Assembly: GCA_002310155.1 (NCBI GenBank)
Contig: DBYF01000070.1
Location: forward strand, 900-10,520
DNA from: Mageeibacillus sp. UBA1193
Lineage (GTDB): Bacteria; Bacillota; Clostridia; Saccharofermentanales; Saccharofermentanaceae
Length of the DNA: 9,621 nucleotides
Reading direction: 5' to 3'
Below the pieces are notes generated by a model that worked only from the letters and a program-made list of their open reading frames with translations, made no database searches and was not told where the DNA came from. Below, piece after piece: positions 1 through 6,257 of the stretch; within the stretch, counting starts at the first letter, position 1, and each line of letters opens with the position of its first letter. The position numbers and the translations under genes are program-made.

Positions 1-141
1 ATGAAGGCTTTTGCCTCCATGCTCAAGAAGAAAAAGGACCAGACCGAAGCCGAGAGACAGATGGCAGAATTGATCTCTCACGACTACGATCACTCGGATC
101 CGAAATACCTCGATCCGGTCATTGCATACATTAACGCGTGA
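1..141 (+). CDS. 46-codon frame: small protein or 3' end of a larger gene
   Basis: I do not recognise this protein. The frame is open from base 1 to a TGA at 139-141. The first codon is ATG, but no upstream sequence is visible, so I cannot tell a true start from an internal methionine of a gene cut by the window edge. As read it gives 46 residues: a basic run (LKKKKDQ), then an acidic and aromatic C-terminal half (ISHDYDHSDPKYLDPVIAYI) ending in NA. There is no cysteine, signal peptide or membrane segment. The stop lies 29 nt before the start codon of the radical SAM gene on the same strand, with no terminator between them, so co-transcription is likely. Codon use resembles its neighbours. 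Both a truncated upstream gene and a free-standing small protein remain possible; I lean towards truncation. Confidence 0.6.
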   Translation: MKAFASMLKKKKDQTEAERQMAELISHDYDHSDPKYLDPVIAYINA

Positions 142-159
142 TCACAGGATATCAGAAAC

Positions 160-164
160 GGAGG
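160..164 (+). promoter_or_regulatory. Ribosome binding site that fixes the radical SAM start
   Basis: GGAGG stands 6 nt before the ATG at 171. An in-frame GTG at 138 would overlap the preceding stop codon, has no comparable site and would add eleven residues unlike a family N-terminus, so ATG 171 is preferred. Confidence 0.8.
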
Positions 165-170
165 ACTGAC

Positions 171-1268
171 ATGAACGAGACATTCGATATCCAGAAATAT
201 ATGCAGGGTGGTGTAGAGCGGATCATTCGTGATTCACTGAGGGCTACGCTGGGAAATCTCCGTGCGCAGACATTCTTTCTCCGTTTCGCCAAGGCAAGTA
301 AAAAGGCTGCCGGTAAACGTACTGAATCAGAAAAGCAGGGTCTTCATATCCCTGCCTTTCTGATCGCGAGTATCACCTCGAACTGTAACCTTCACTGTGC
401 GGGATGCTATTCAAGATGCAGCGGAGCGACCACAGACTGCGAGCCCGAAGACCAGCTCACCGCTTCCGAGTGGGGCAGGATCTTCGAAGAGGCAGAAGAA
501 CTGGGAATCAATTTCATTCTTCTGGCAGGCGGAGAACCGCTTCTCCGTAAGGATGTGATCGAAGAAGCCGCCAAGCAGAAAAACATCCTTTTCCCGATCT
601 TTACGAATGGTATTTTTCTTAGAAAAGACAACCTCGGATTCTACGATGAGCACAGGAACCTGCTCCCAGTGATCAGTATCGAAGGAGATCGTGAGCGGAC
701 TGATTCCCGACGTGGAAAAGGTGTCTACGACCATCTTCTCTCCGCTATGGAAGGGCTGAAAGAAAGAGACCTGCTCTATGGTGTATCCGTCACCGTAACG
801 TCGGAGAACCTTTCGGAGGTAACATCGGAAGAGTATCTCCGTGATCTTTCGGATCGCGGCTGCAAACTCGTGATCTATGTCGAGTATGTTCCCGTGACTT
901 CCGAGAGCACAGATCTCGCACTGTCAGATGATCAGCGGGATCAGCTGCTTGCAGGTGTCAATCAGGTAAGAGTCTCTCATCCGGAGATGGTATTTGTATC
1001 CTTCCCGGGCGACGAGAAAAGCTCCGGCGGATGTCTGGCTGCAGGCAGAGGATTCTTCCACATCAATTCGCGTGGAGGCGCGGAGCCATGCCCCTTCTCC
1101 CCTTATTCGGATATCAATGTCAGAGACACGTCTCTTAAGGACGCGCTGAATTCTCCGCTGTTCCATTCGCTTCAGGAGAACGGTCTTCTCCTGGAAGATC
1201 ACAAAGGCGGATGTGTGCTTTTCGAAAAGAAAAAGCAGGTCGAGGACCTGCTTGATCAAAAATCCTGA
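171..1268 (+). CDS. Radical SAM protein with SPASM-like C-terminal cysteines
   Basis: A 365-residue enzyme of the radical SAM superfamily, expected to bind a 4Fe-4S cluster and cleave S-adenosylmethionine to start radical chemistry. Its substrate is unknown. The cluster motif CNLHCAGC places the three ligands at C72, C76 and C79. The SAM-binding GGEP is at 120-123, preceded by a hydrophobic strand (FILLAG), as in the partial TIM barrel of the family. The C-terminal part has C288 (GGCLAAGRG), C307 (EPCPF) and C348 (GGCVLF), an arrangement like a reduced SPASM/twitch auxiliary-cluster region. Such regions occur in peptide-modifying and cofactor-making enzymes. The first 60 residues form a basic helical lead-in before the barrel. 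There is no signal peptide, so the protein is cytoplasmic. The gene follows a short frame at 1-141 and probably shares its transcript. The superfamily is certain; the subfamily is not. Confidence 0.92.
   Translation: MNETFDIQKYMQGGVERIIRDSLRATLGNLRAQTFFLRFAKASKKAAGKRTESEKQGLHIPAFLIASITSNCNLHCAGCYSRCSGATTDCEPEDQLTASEWGRIFEEAEELGINFILLAGGEPLLRKDVIEEAAKQKNILFPIFTNGIFLRKDNLGFYDEHRNLLPVISIEGDRERTDSRRGKGVYDHLLSAMEGLKERDLLYGVSVTVTSENLSEVTSEEYLRDLSDRGCKLVIYVEYVPVTSESTDLALSDDQRDQLLAGVNQVRVSHPEMVFVSFPGDEKSSGGCLAAGRGFFHINSRGGAEPCPFSPYSDINVRDTSLKDALNSPLFHSLQENGLLLEDHKGGCVLFEKKKQVEDLLDQKS
1222..1253 (-). terminator. Intrinsic terminator of the heparinase-like gene, inside the convergent CDS
   Basis: Read on the minus strand, a perfect 9-bp stem (AAGCAGGTC / GACCTGCTT, at 1253-1245 and 1241-1233) with a 3-nt loop is followed by a T-rich tract, TTTCTTTTC (1232-1224). 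It begins 26 nt past the stop of the minus-strand lyase gene. It therefore lies within the last 16 codons of the radical SAM gene, where it encodes KQVEDLL. On the + strand no T tract follows the stem, so it should terminate only minus-strand transcripts. Confidence 0.7.
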
Positions 1269-1278
1269 TTATCACACA

Positions 1279-4143
1279 TCAGATATAGATCTCTGCTGCT
1301 TTATAATGCAGATACAGCGATTTTACAAGATTCAGTAATGTATCATCCGTATAATACCTCAGTGCGTTGGACATGAAATTCAGAATGCTGTATCTGATCA
1401 TGCCCTCATTTTCACCGCAGGAGATCTTCAGTTCGAAGAGCTCGTCGAAATCCGAAGCGGAGATCCCGCAGATGCGTACGACCTGATAGCCGTCCTTATT
1501 GTATGTTTCCAGCTTATTGCCGTGATCAGAGGAGAAGGTCAGTTTCTCACTGCTGCTGAAGTACAGTGACAGTGTCGTCTCTGATTTAAGAGCGATCGAC
1601 GAACCTTCAAAAGTCACGCCCGGGATCTGGTTAAGGGCGACTTTGGAGGCCGGTGCCGCGCTTTTTACTTCCTGAGCGGTAACAGAAGAGACCTCATCGT
1701 AATTCAAACATTCCGTATCGATAAGAGCAGGATCTATTCCAAAGTACTGCTGGGCCCATGTACTATAGCAGACAAGTGTATTTACAAAAGGCGCCGCCTG
1801 CTTATACTCGGCATTTTCGTCCTCATGGGTGAGCAGATAATCGGCATAGTCCTTCACGGAATACGTATACTTCTTACCGTATGTCCCATTATCGACCATC
1901 TGCATACCGATTGTTGATGCGAAATCTTTCGCCGATACCTGGCACTTGAATACGTAGTAGGTCTTTCCGTCCTTTGTGACAACATCCGCGACAGCTCTGC
2001 TCTCGCCTGCTTTTGCCTTTACATAGACCTTCCGGTTCTGGATCTTGTCGCCGGAAGGAACAGCAAACTCCAGATACGCGTCATCAGTAAGTACGGATGA
2101 AGAAAGATCCATATAGAAATTCACACCGATATCACCGGAAAGGCTCAGGCTGCAACCGCAAAGATCCTCATCCAGGTGCGTCTGGCTGGACCATTCGGAG
2201 ATCGCTTTCAGAGACGGCATCCATAAAGGTCTCGTCTCACCTTTTTTCAGCGGGATACAGACCACAGAAATCGTCGTATCCTTCGTATTTGTCAGATGGA
2301 CCGCAAGTTTTCTGTACTCACTGTTATCTTTTGCTCCCGGTACAACCATGGATGTCGGAAGCGGCTCCGCTTTCATTGCGGTAAACTGACCGTCCTCACT
2401 GATAAGTTCCACCCATAATCTGTCAGAACCGACAGTTATGATCGCGCTTCTGCCGTCAGCAGCAATATCGATCTGTCCCTTGGTATGAGCGAACCAGTAG
2501 ATCTCACCGGGCTGATTAAGGGAGATCTCATCCTGGATGATAATGCATTCCTTATCCTTTATCATCTTGAGAGCGCGGGTCACCTTTTTGGCGCCGCTCG
2601 GAGCATACGCATCCGTTAAGTCGGTAACGGCATAGGCTTCATTTCCGCCCTGGAATTCAGTGATGAGACAGTCTGCTCCCTCACGCTGGTCAATATCCTC
2701 TGTCGGATTAATGACAAGTGTATTGTGTCCCTCCGCTTTTATACGATAGGAATACAGACGGTCATCGAGCTTATAGTTCTCATTGCCCAGATCTGTGAAA
2801 AAGCGCGAGCCGTTTGATTCAATATAGAACGAGCCCAGATCGTAATGTCCATGATACTTGTAATTGTTTTCTCCAGCATGCAGAGCCGCAATAGTGCCAC
2901 TCTTTTTCCATGTGTTTCGGAAACTTGCATTAGATGCCCCGACAGATCCGTAGTCTGTAGAATAGTTGCCGCCCTGACTGCTCTGATTGCTCTCGTCGAT
3001 CCACAGAACATCGAAATAACTGTACGACGGACGTTCTCTTAACTTCTTAAGACGGATCCCGGAGATCTCCGGTGCATTAAACTGCTTGCCAAGCCACAGG
3101 AAAACTGCCCAGTCTGTCTCACGACTGTCATCGTCATCACCGAAGCTGAATGATGTCGGAGCATTAGAACTCATGTATCGAACAAATTCAACGGATTTTC
3201 GGACGCCTTCATAATCGGCAAGACCATAGTCCGTTCCTGTCGCGCTTTTCAGTGCGCAAGACTGCAGACCGAGATAATATGTGGCGTAATCCCAATATCC
3301 GAGACCCTCAATGTATGTTCCGTCTTTGACACTATATGCAAGGCGTACAAAGGAATACGCTCTCTTGTATCCATAAGTAAGAACCTGGGATGCGATTTCT
3401 CTCGCATCTTCCTCATCTCCAATAGCGAGTGCTGCCAGATTCGTGCCGCCGGTGCACACGAGCTGCCAGTTATCTCCCTCATCCTTATCCTGATACCATT
3501 TGTAAGTGCGTGTGCGGTCGATCGGTTCGTCTTTATAATCCTCCATGACCTGAGTCAGTCCATTATTGACTATGGTCGTGCGGATCAATTCTCTCTGCTC
3601 AGGAGTCATCCAGTGATAGAGCCAGTCATAACCGTATGCAAAAGCGGTACACATTTCAGCTGTATCCAGGAAATGCTTCGGACTCCAGTCAGGGTAATTG
3701 CAAGCTGATTCAAGTTCCTGGTAAGCACGCTCGGCATATCGGTCTTCACCGAAAAGATTGTATGCCATAGCAAGCGTGGCGACATAGCGCTGTACTCTTT
3801 TTGACGTTTCGAGAAGATGATCAGTGCCATAAGCGTCATACTCACAAATGGGACATTCGCGAATGATCCTGTCTGCCTCAGCACGGAGTTTCGAAAGAAG
3901 AACGCCCGTTACTGTATCTCTGTCTATATGTGATCTCAGGCTGGCAAGCTTCTCTTCCGTCATGATAATTCTCGGATGAGCATTCATACCGCTTACATTG
4001 ATCAAGTCATTGATGACATGATCACCATCTATAAAATCACCGTAATCACTCAATTCGGGAACCGTCTTCGCCAAAACGTAACCCGGCATCATACTGATTA
4101 TCATTACCAACGCAACCAGAAGACTTAATATGTTTTTCTTCAT
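1279..4143 (-). CDS. Secreted heparinase II/III-family polysaccharide lyase with duplicated C-terminal module
   Basis: A 954-residue exported protein. Residues 1-25 are a signal peptide (KKN, hydrophobic core, then YVLA before KTV). Residues 55-380 form the all-helical toroid typical of heparinase II-type lyases, with NYPDWSPKHFLDTAEM at 149-164, GYDWLYHWM at 171-179, NWQLVCTGG at 225-233 and EGLGYWDYATYY at 279-290. Residues 420-640 match the Hepar_II_III beta-sandwich: YHGHYDLGSF at 430-439 and GHNTLVINP at 472-480. By analogy with Pedobacter heparinase II, Y283 and H430/H432 are candidate catalytic residues. It would cleave uronic-acid polysaccharides by beta-elimination outside the cell; the substrate (glycosaminoglycan, alginate-like or an exopolysaccharide) cannot be read from sequence. 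Residues 660-954 hold two related copies of an unnamed module. No LPXTG, dockerin or S-layer motif was seen. AGAGG lies 7 nt before the ATG. Confidence 0.9.
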   Translation of the reverse strand: MKKNILSLLVALVMIISMMPGYVLAKTVPELSDYGDFIDGDHVINDLINVSGMNAHPRIIMTEEKLASLRSHIDRDTVTGVLLSKLRAEADRIIRECPICEYDAYGTDHLLETSKRVQRYVATLAMAYNLFGEDRYAERAYQELESACNYPDWSPKHFLDTAEMCTAFAYGYDWLYHWMTPEQRELIRTTIVNNGLTQVMEDYKDEPIDRTRTYKWYQDKDEGDNWQLVCTGGTNLAALAIGDEEDAREIASQVLTYGYKRAYSFVRLAYSVKDGTYIEGLGYWDYATYYLGLQSCALKSATGTDYGLADYEGVRKSVEFVRYMSSNAPTSFSFGDDDDSRETDWAVFLWLGKQFNAPEISGIRLKKLRERPSYSYFDVLWIDESNQSSQGGNYSTDYGSVGASNASFRNTWKKSGTIAALHAGENNYKYHGHYDLGSFYIESNGSRFFTDLGNENYKLDDRLYSYRIKAEGHNTLVINPTEDIDQREGADCLITEFQGGNEAYAVTDLTDAYAPSGAKKVTRALKMIKDKECIIIQDEISLNQPGEIYWFAHTKGQIDIAADGRSAIITVGSDRLWVELISEDGQFTAMKAEPLPTSMVVPGAKDNSEYRKLAVHLTNTKDTTISVVCIPLKKGETRPLWMPSLKAISEWSSQTHLDEDLCGCSLSLSGDIGVNFYMDLSSSVLTDDAYLEFAVPSGDKIQNRKVYVKAKAGESRAVADVVTKDGKTYYVFKCQVSAKDFASTIGMQMVDNGTYGKKYTYSVKDYADYLLTHEDENAEYKQAAPFVNTLVCYSTWAQQYFGIDPALIDTECLNYDEVSSVTAQEVKSAAPASKVALNQIPGVTFEGSSIALKSETTLSLYFSSSEKLTFSSDHGNKLETYNKDGYQVVRICGISASDFDELFELKISCGENEGMIRYSILNFMSNALRYYTDDTLLNLVKSLYLHYKAAEIYI

Positions 4144-4147
4144 GTCA

Positions 4148-4155
4148 TTTCCTCT
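4148..4155 (-). promoter_or_regulatory. Ribosome binding site of the heparinase-like gene
   Basis: On the minus strand, AGAGGAAA is followed by TGAC and then the ATG at 4143. The start is further supported by the signal peptide that begins immediately. Confidence 0.75.
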
Positions 4156-4194
4156 TTCTTGAAACCGTGATGTTCAACCCTGATTTGCGGGTTT

Positions 4195-4223
4195 ATTATA
4201 TTTTATATTTATGGCGAATACAA
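4195..4223 (-). promoter_or_regulatory. Housekeeping-type promoter of the heparinase-like gene
   Basis: On the minus strand, TTGTAT (4223-4218) and a perfect TATAAT (4200-4195) are separated by exactly 17 nt. This fits the primary vegetative sigma factor. Transcription would start near 4188, leaving a leader of about 45 nt with the ribosome binding site. The spacer is AT-rich. Confidence 0.65.
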
Positions 4224-4236
4224 CTGAAATTAGGGC

Positions 4237-4256
4237 ATTTCACAGCGAAATTTCAC
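4237..4256 (-). promoter_or_regulatory. Possible operator upstream of the lyase promoter
   Basis: Just upstream of the -35 box, GTGAAAT occurs twice on the minus strand (4256-4250 and 4243-4237) with a 13-nt offset. The two copies flank an 8-bp palindrome, GAAATTTC (4247-4254). The position suits an activator site or a regulated promoter, but the repeats are short and no regulator is encoded nearby. Confidence 0.25.
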
Positions 4257-4342
4257 TGCAAAAAAGATTTAATGATTCCGAAGCAAGATAATATCTGATT
4301 TGAGAAAAATAGATATGAAATCAACAATACTTCTGACACTTT

Positions 4343-4380
4343 CTCCACTATAGTTAAGAGATATCGATTGAACAGTGGAG
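4343..4380. repeat. Short inverted repeat in the 4144-4475 gap
   Basis: CTCCACT (4343-4349) and AGTGGAG (4374-4380) are perfect 7-bp inverted arms separated by 24 nt. They lie between the sigma gene terminator and the lyase promoter. No T tract follows either arm. No gene is supported anywhere in this 332-nt gap. Its contents are the lyase leader and promoter, the possible operator, this repeat and the terminator. Confidence 0.3.
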
Positions 4381-4396
4381 GAATATGCGGGTAAAT

Positions 4397-4442
4397 AAGT
4401 GAAAACCCCGAAAGCTTTTCCACGGCTTTCGGGGTTCTTTTC
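4397..4442 (-). terminator. Strong intrinsic terminator of the sigma factor gene
   Basis: A perfect 12-bp stem pairs AACCCCGAAAGC (4404-4415) with GCTTTCGGGGTT (4425-4436) around a 9-nt loop. On the minus strand the stem is followed by further T residues (GGGGTTTTCACTT). The stem starts 39 nt after the sigma gene stop codon. On the + strand CTTTTC follows, so it may work in both directions, shielding the lyase and sigma units from each other. Confidence 0.88.
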
Positions 4443-4475
4443 TGACTGTTCCGATGTAATCACAGAAGCGATATC

Positions 4476-5990
4476 TTAATCTCCGGACTCTTCTGCCGGA
4501 TCTCTCAGCGGGAAATTCAAGTCAAGCGTAAAGTTGCCTCTTTCGTCAATGAGCTTACTAACGAAATATGTCATATACAGGGAAGACTCATTATCTCCCG
4601 AGCCGAGCGTCATGAGCGATTTGCGGTCCAGAATCCTCATCAATGCATCACAGCAAGCAGTATAGAGTTCTTCCCATCTATCCCTGTCCGGTGCAACGAT
4701 AAGAATACTTACGCGGCTTCCCTCATTCAGTGTGCCGTCGTCATTACGAAGAATGTGGAGACTGATCTCATCAATGCCTTCCGCGTTTTCCTGAGTGTCC
4801 AGATCCCAGAAATAGAACACCCAGTTGAAATTATCATCCTGCCACTGTATATCATTCGGATATACCGTGCAGAGATCCGGGAAATTCTCCATGGTGGTAT
4901 CCTTTGACAGGTGGGAGATCGCGATAAGATTCTCGATTATTTCTTCCGTATTCTTTCCCTCGAACGACAGGAAAATAGTACCATCCGGATTGGGCTGGCC
5001 CGCTTTGGTAAATGCCATGGTTGCCGAAGTATCATCATCTGTCGGCTCCGAAGTGGTCTCATCTGCTACGGTTGTTGTCTCTTTCTTAGAGATTCCTGTC
5101 GTCTCCTCGGTGGGTTCTTCGGAACTATTTTCGATGATCTTTTCGGAAACATCCTGCGAAGTGACTACCGTCTGTTCTTCTTTCTTCGGTTCCTCATTCT
5201 TGTCTGTTGTGTTGTTTCTATTTAAGAGGATTATGCCGGTGACAGCACCTACTGCCAGTAAAGAGGCACAACCTATAATGATTTTCTTACTCATACTACC
5301 TGTTCCTTTCCTGATCACTTCAGAAGCGATCTTTTTTCCGGCTTCCGTGGAAGCCGCCTCTGTAGATGCGGACAGGCGATATAATGAAGCGGGCATTGGT
5401 TTGATCTGCACCTGCTCGGCTTCTTTGTTAAACAGCAATGTTAAGAATGGCAGCGGCATCGCAAACAGCTTCGTATTACTTTCTTCTTCATATTTTTCTA
5501 CCTCCTTCTTGATCTTATTGCGGGCATAGTTCAGACGCCAAAGGACCGTTCCCTGCGGGACACCAAGAGCTTCTGCGATCTCTTTCGTACTCATCTCATT
5601 AAAGTAGAATAAGATGATCGTTCTTCTGACTTCTTCTGACAGGGATTTCTCGATAATATCCATGACGATCCTGCGCATCTCGTCCGATTCCACGATCGAA
5701 TCCGGCAGAAAGTTTTCCGGAACTGTCTCGAGGTTTTCCAGGATCTCGTCCTCGATCTGTTCTGTTCTTGACAGTCTCAGACGGTTCAGGCACTTGTTGG
5801 CAGCGATCTTCTTAAGAAGAGCAACTGCTTTGCTCGTGTCTTCCAGGTTTCCGTAAGATTCCATAAAGGAAACAAACGTATCCTGCACGACATCCTCGGC
5901 ATCGGCTTCATTCTTAAGCAGAGCCATGGCTGTCCAGTACACGGCGCGGTAACCTTCGTTATAGATCTTTTCAAGTTCTTTCTCTGTCAT
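4476..5990 (-). CDS. Membrane-tethered ECF-type sigma factor with extracellular C-terminal domain
   Basis: A 504-residue fusion. Residues 1-75 are sigma-70 region 2, with the core-binding stretch DAEDVVQDTFV at 30-40 and an NKCLNRLRL segment at 65-73. Residues 106-163 are region 4, with the -35-reading helix-turn-helix STKEIAEALGVPQGTVLWRL at 134-153. Ordinary ECF factors end near residue 170-190. This one continues with a linker containing SASTEAASTEA, one transmembrane helix at about 237-256, an acidic Thr/Ser/Glu-rich stalk at about 260-325, and about 170 residues (335-504) of an unrecognised domain that should lie outside the cell. Inference: the outer domain senses an envelope signal and controls the cytoplasmic sigma part, doing the job of a separate anti-sigma factor. 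No separate anti-sigma gene is adjacent. AAGGAGG lies 6 nt before the ATG. It is divergent from the 6258 operon and ends at a strong terminator. The sigma domains are certain; topology is predicted and the sensor role inferred. Confidence 0.92.
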   Translation of the reverse strand: MTEKELEKIYNEGYRAVYWTAMALLKNEADAEDVVQDTFVSFMESYGNLEDTSKAVALLKKIAANKCLNRLRLSRTEQIEDEILENLETVPENFLPDSIVESDEMRRIVMDIIEKSLSEEVRRTIILFYFNEMSTKEIAEALGVPQGTVLWRLNYARNKIKKEVEKYEEESNTKLFAMPLPFLTLLFNKEAEQVQIKPMPASLYRLSASTEAASTEAGKKIASEVIRKGTGSMSKKIIIGCASLLAVGAVTGIILLNRNNTTDKNEEPKKEEQTVVTSQDVSEKIIENSSEEPTEETTGISKKETTTVADETTSEPTDDDTSATMAFTKAGQPNPDGTIFLSFEGKNTEEIIENLIAISHLSKDTTMENFPDLCTVYPNDIQWQDDNFNWVFYFWDLDTQENAEGIDEISLHILRNDDGTLNEGSRVSILIVAPDRDRWEELYTACCDALMRILDRKSLMTLGSGDNESSLYMTYFVSKLIDERGNFTLDLNFPLRDPAEESGD

Positions 5991-5996
5991 AACTTG

Positions 5997-6003
5997 CCTC
6001 CTT
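5997..6003 (-). promoter_or_regulatory. Ribosome binding site of the sigma factor gene
   Basis: AAGGAGG on the minus strand lies 6 nt before the ATG at 5990, a near-perfect match to the 16S rRNA tail. It lies only 5 nt past the promoter-like element at 6009-6052, which limits where transcription can start. Confidence 0.85.
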
Positions 6004-6008
6004 CATAT

Positions 6009-6052
6009 CCGCATCTACTCACTAAACAACTGAGGGACACAGATTATTGGGT
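6009..6052 (-). promoter_or_regulatory. Bipartite promoter-like element, copy 1, facing the sigma gene
   Basis: On the minus strand ACCCAATAAT (6052-6043) is followed by 9 nt and then a block starting TCAGTTGTTTAGT (6033-6021) and running on to 6009. The same arrangement occurs in copy 2 on the opposite strand. The first block is identical (10/10), the second matches at 20 of 25 positions, and the 9-nt spacers differ. The distance between the blocks suits -35 and -10 boxes. A start near 6016 would give a leader of about 25 nt with the ribosome binding site. I infer an ECF-sigma promoter, probably autoregulated. The boxes do not match the common AAC/CGT ECF consensus in this orientation, so a repressor or activator operator is an alternative. 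Confidence 0.6.
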
Positions 6053-6088
6053 GGTAGAGGAAAATAATTTTCTTTTTTTCACATACAC

Positions 6089-6117
6089 AGTATAGCAATG
6101 ATTAAAGTAAAAAACAG
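6089..6117 (-). promoter_or_regulatory. Possible extended -10 housekeeping promoter for the sigma gene
   Basis: On the minus strand TGC precedes TATACT (6094-6089), an extended -10 form, with a poor -35 (CTGTTT) 17 nt upstream. It could give basal expression of the sigma gene from a leader of about 90 nt. The region is very AT-rich, so a chance match is possible. Confidence 0.3.
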
Positions 6118-6151
6118 AATATAGATATATTGAAAGTTTTTTCTATTAGTT

Positions 6152-6195
6152 ACCCAATAATTTCCCCGGGTTAGTTGTTTAGTAGGTAGAAGCAG
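6152..6195 (+). promoter_or_regulatory. Bipartite promoter-like element, copy 2, facing the zinc-ribbon operon
   Basis: ACCCAATAAT (6152-6161), a 9-nt spacer (6162-6170), then TTAGTTGTTTAGT (6171-6183), with the similarity running on to 6195. It is the mirror copy of 6009-6052 and points at the gene starting at 6258. A start near 6188 would give a leader of about 70 nt. A separate TGG-TAAAAT (6204-6212) inside that leader resembles an extended -10 box but has no -35. Confidence 0.6.
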
Positions 6196-6257
6196 CAATC
6201 ACATGGTAAAATATTCATGGGTTGTGTCACACATTTAAGTGATCAGAGGTAAAGGGT

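Noticed and set aside
138..170. GTG start at 138 for the radical SAM gene
   Set aside because: ATG 171 has a GGAGG at ideal spacing. The extra eleven residues are unsupported and would overlap the preceding stop codon.
1290..1335. Terminator for the radical SAM gene in the end of the lyase gene (CTGC ... GCAG pairs near ATTTTA)
   Set aside because: The stems are only 4 bp and interrupted, and the T run is short, so it is not a supportable terminator.
4377..4442. GGAGG followed by a 5-codon frame (MRVNK) and then a terminator on the + strand, like a leader peptide with attenuator
   Set aside because: No + strand promoter is visible and no + strand gene lies downstream; the next gene is the convergent sigma gene. 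The hairpin is explained as that gene's terminator.
4269..4463. 64-codon minus-strand reading frame in the gap behind the lyase
   Set aside because: It runs through the strong terminator hairpin, has no convincing ribosome binding site and gives no recognisable protein.
4825..5529. 234-codon + strand frame antisense to the sigma gene
   Set aside because: It is a Ser/Val-rich antisense image of the Thr/Glu-rich linker of the sigma protein, with no start signal or recognisable domain.
6009..6195. Inverted repeats as terminal repeats of a small non-autonomous transposon (MITE)
   Set aside because: Similarity is confined to two blocks with an unconserved 9-nt spacer rather than uniform. No target-site duplication flanks the pair, and the position exactly between divergent genes fits promoters better.
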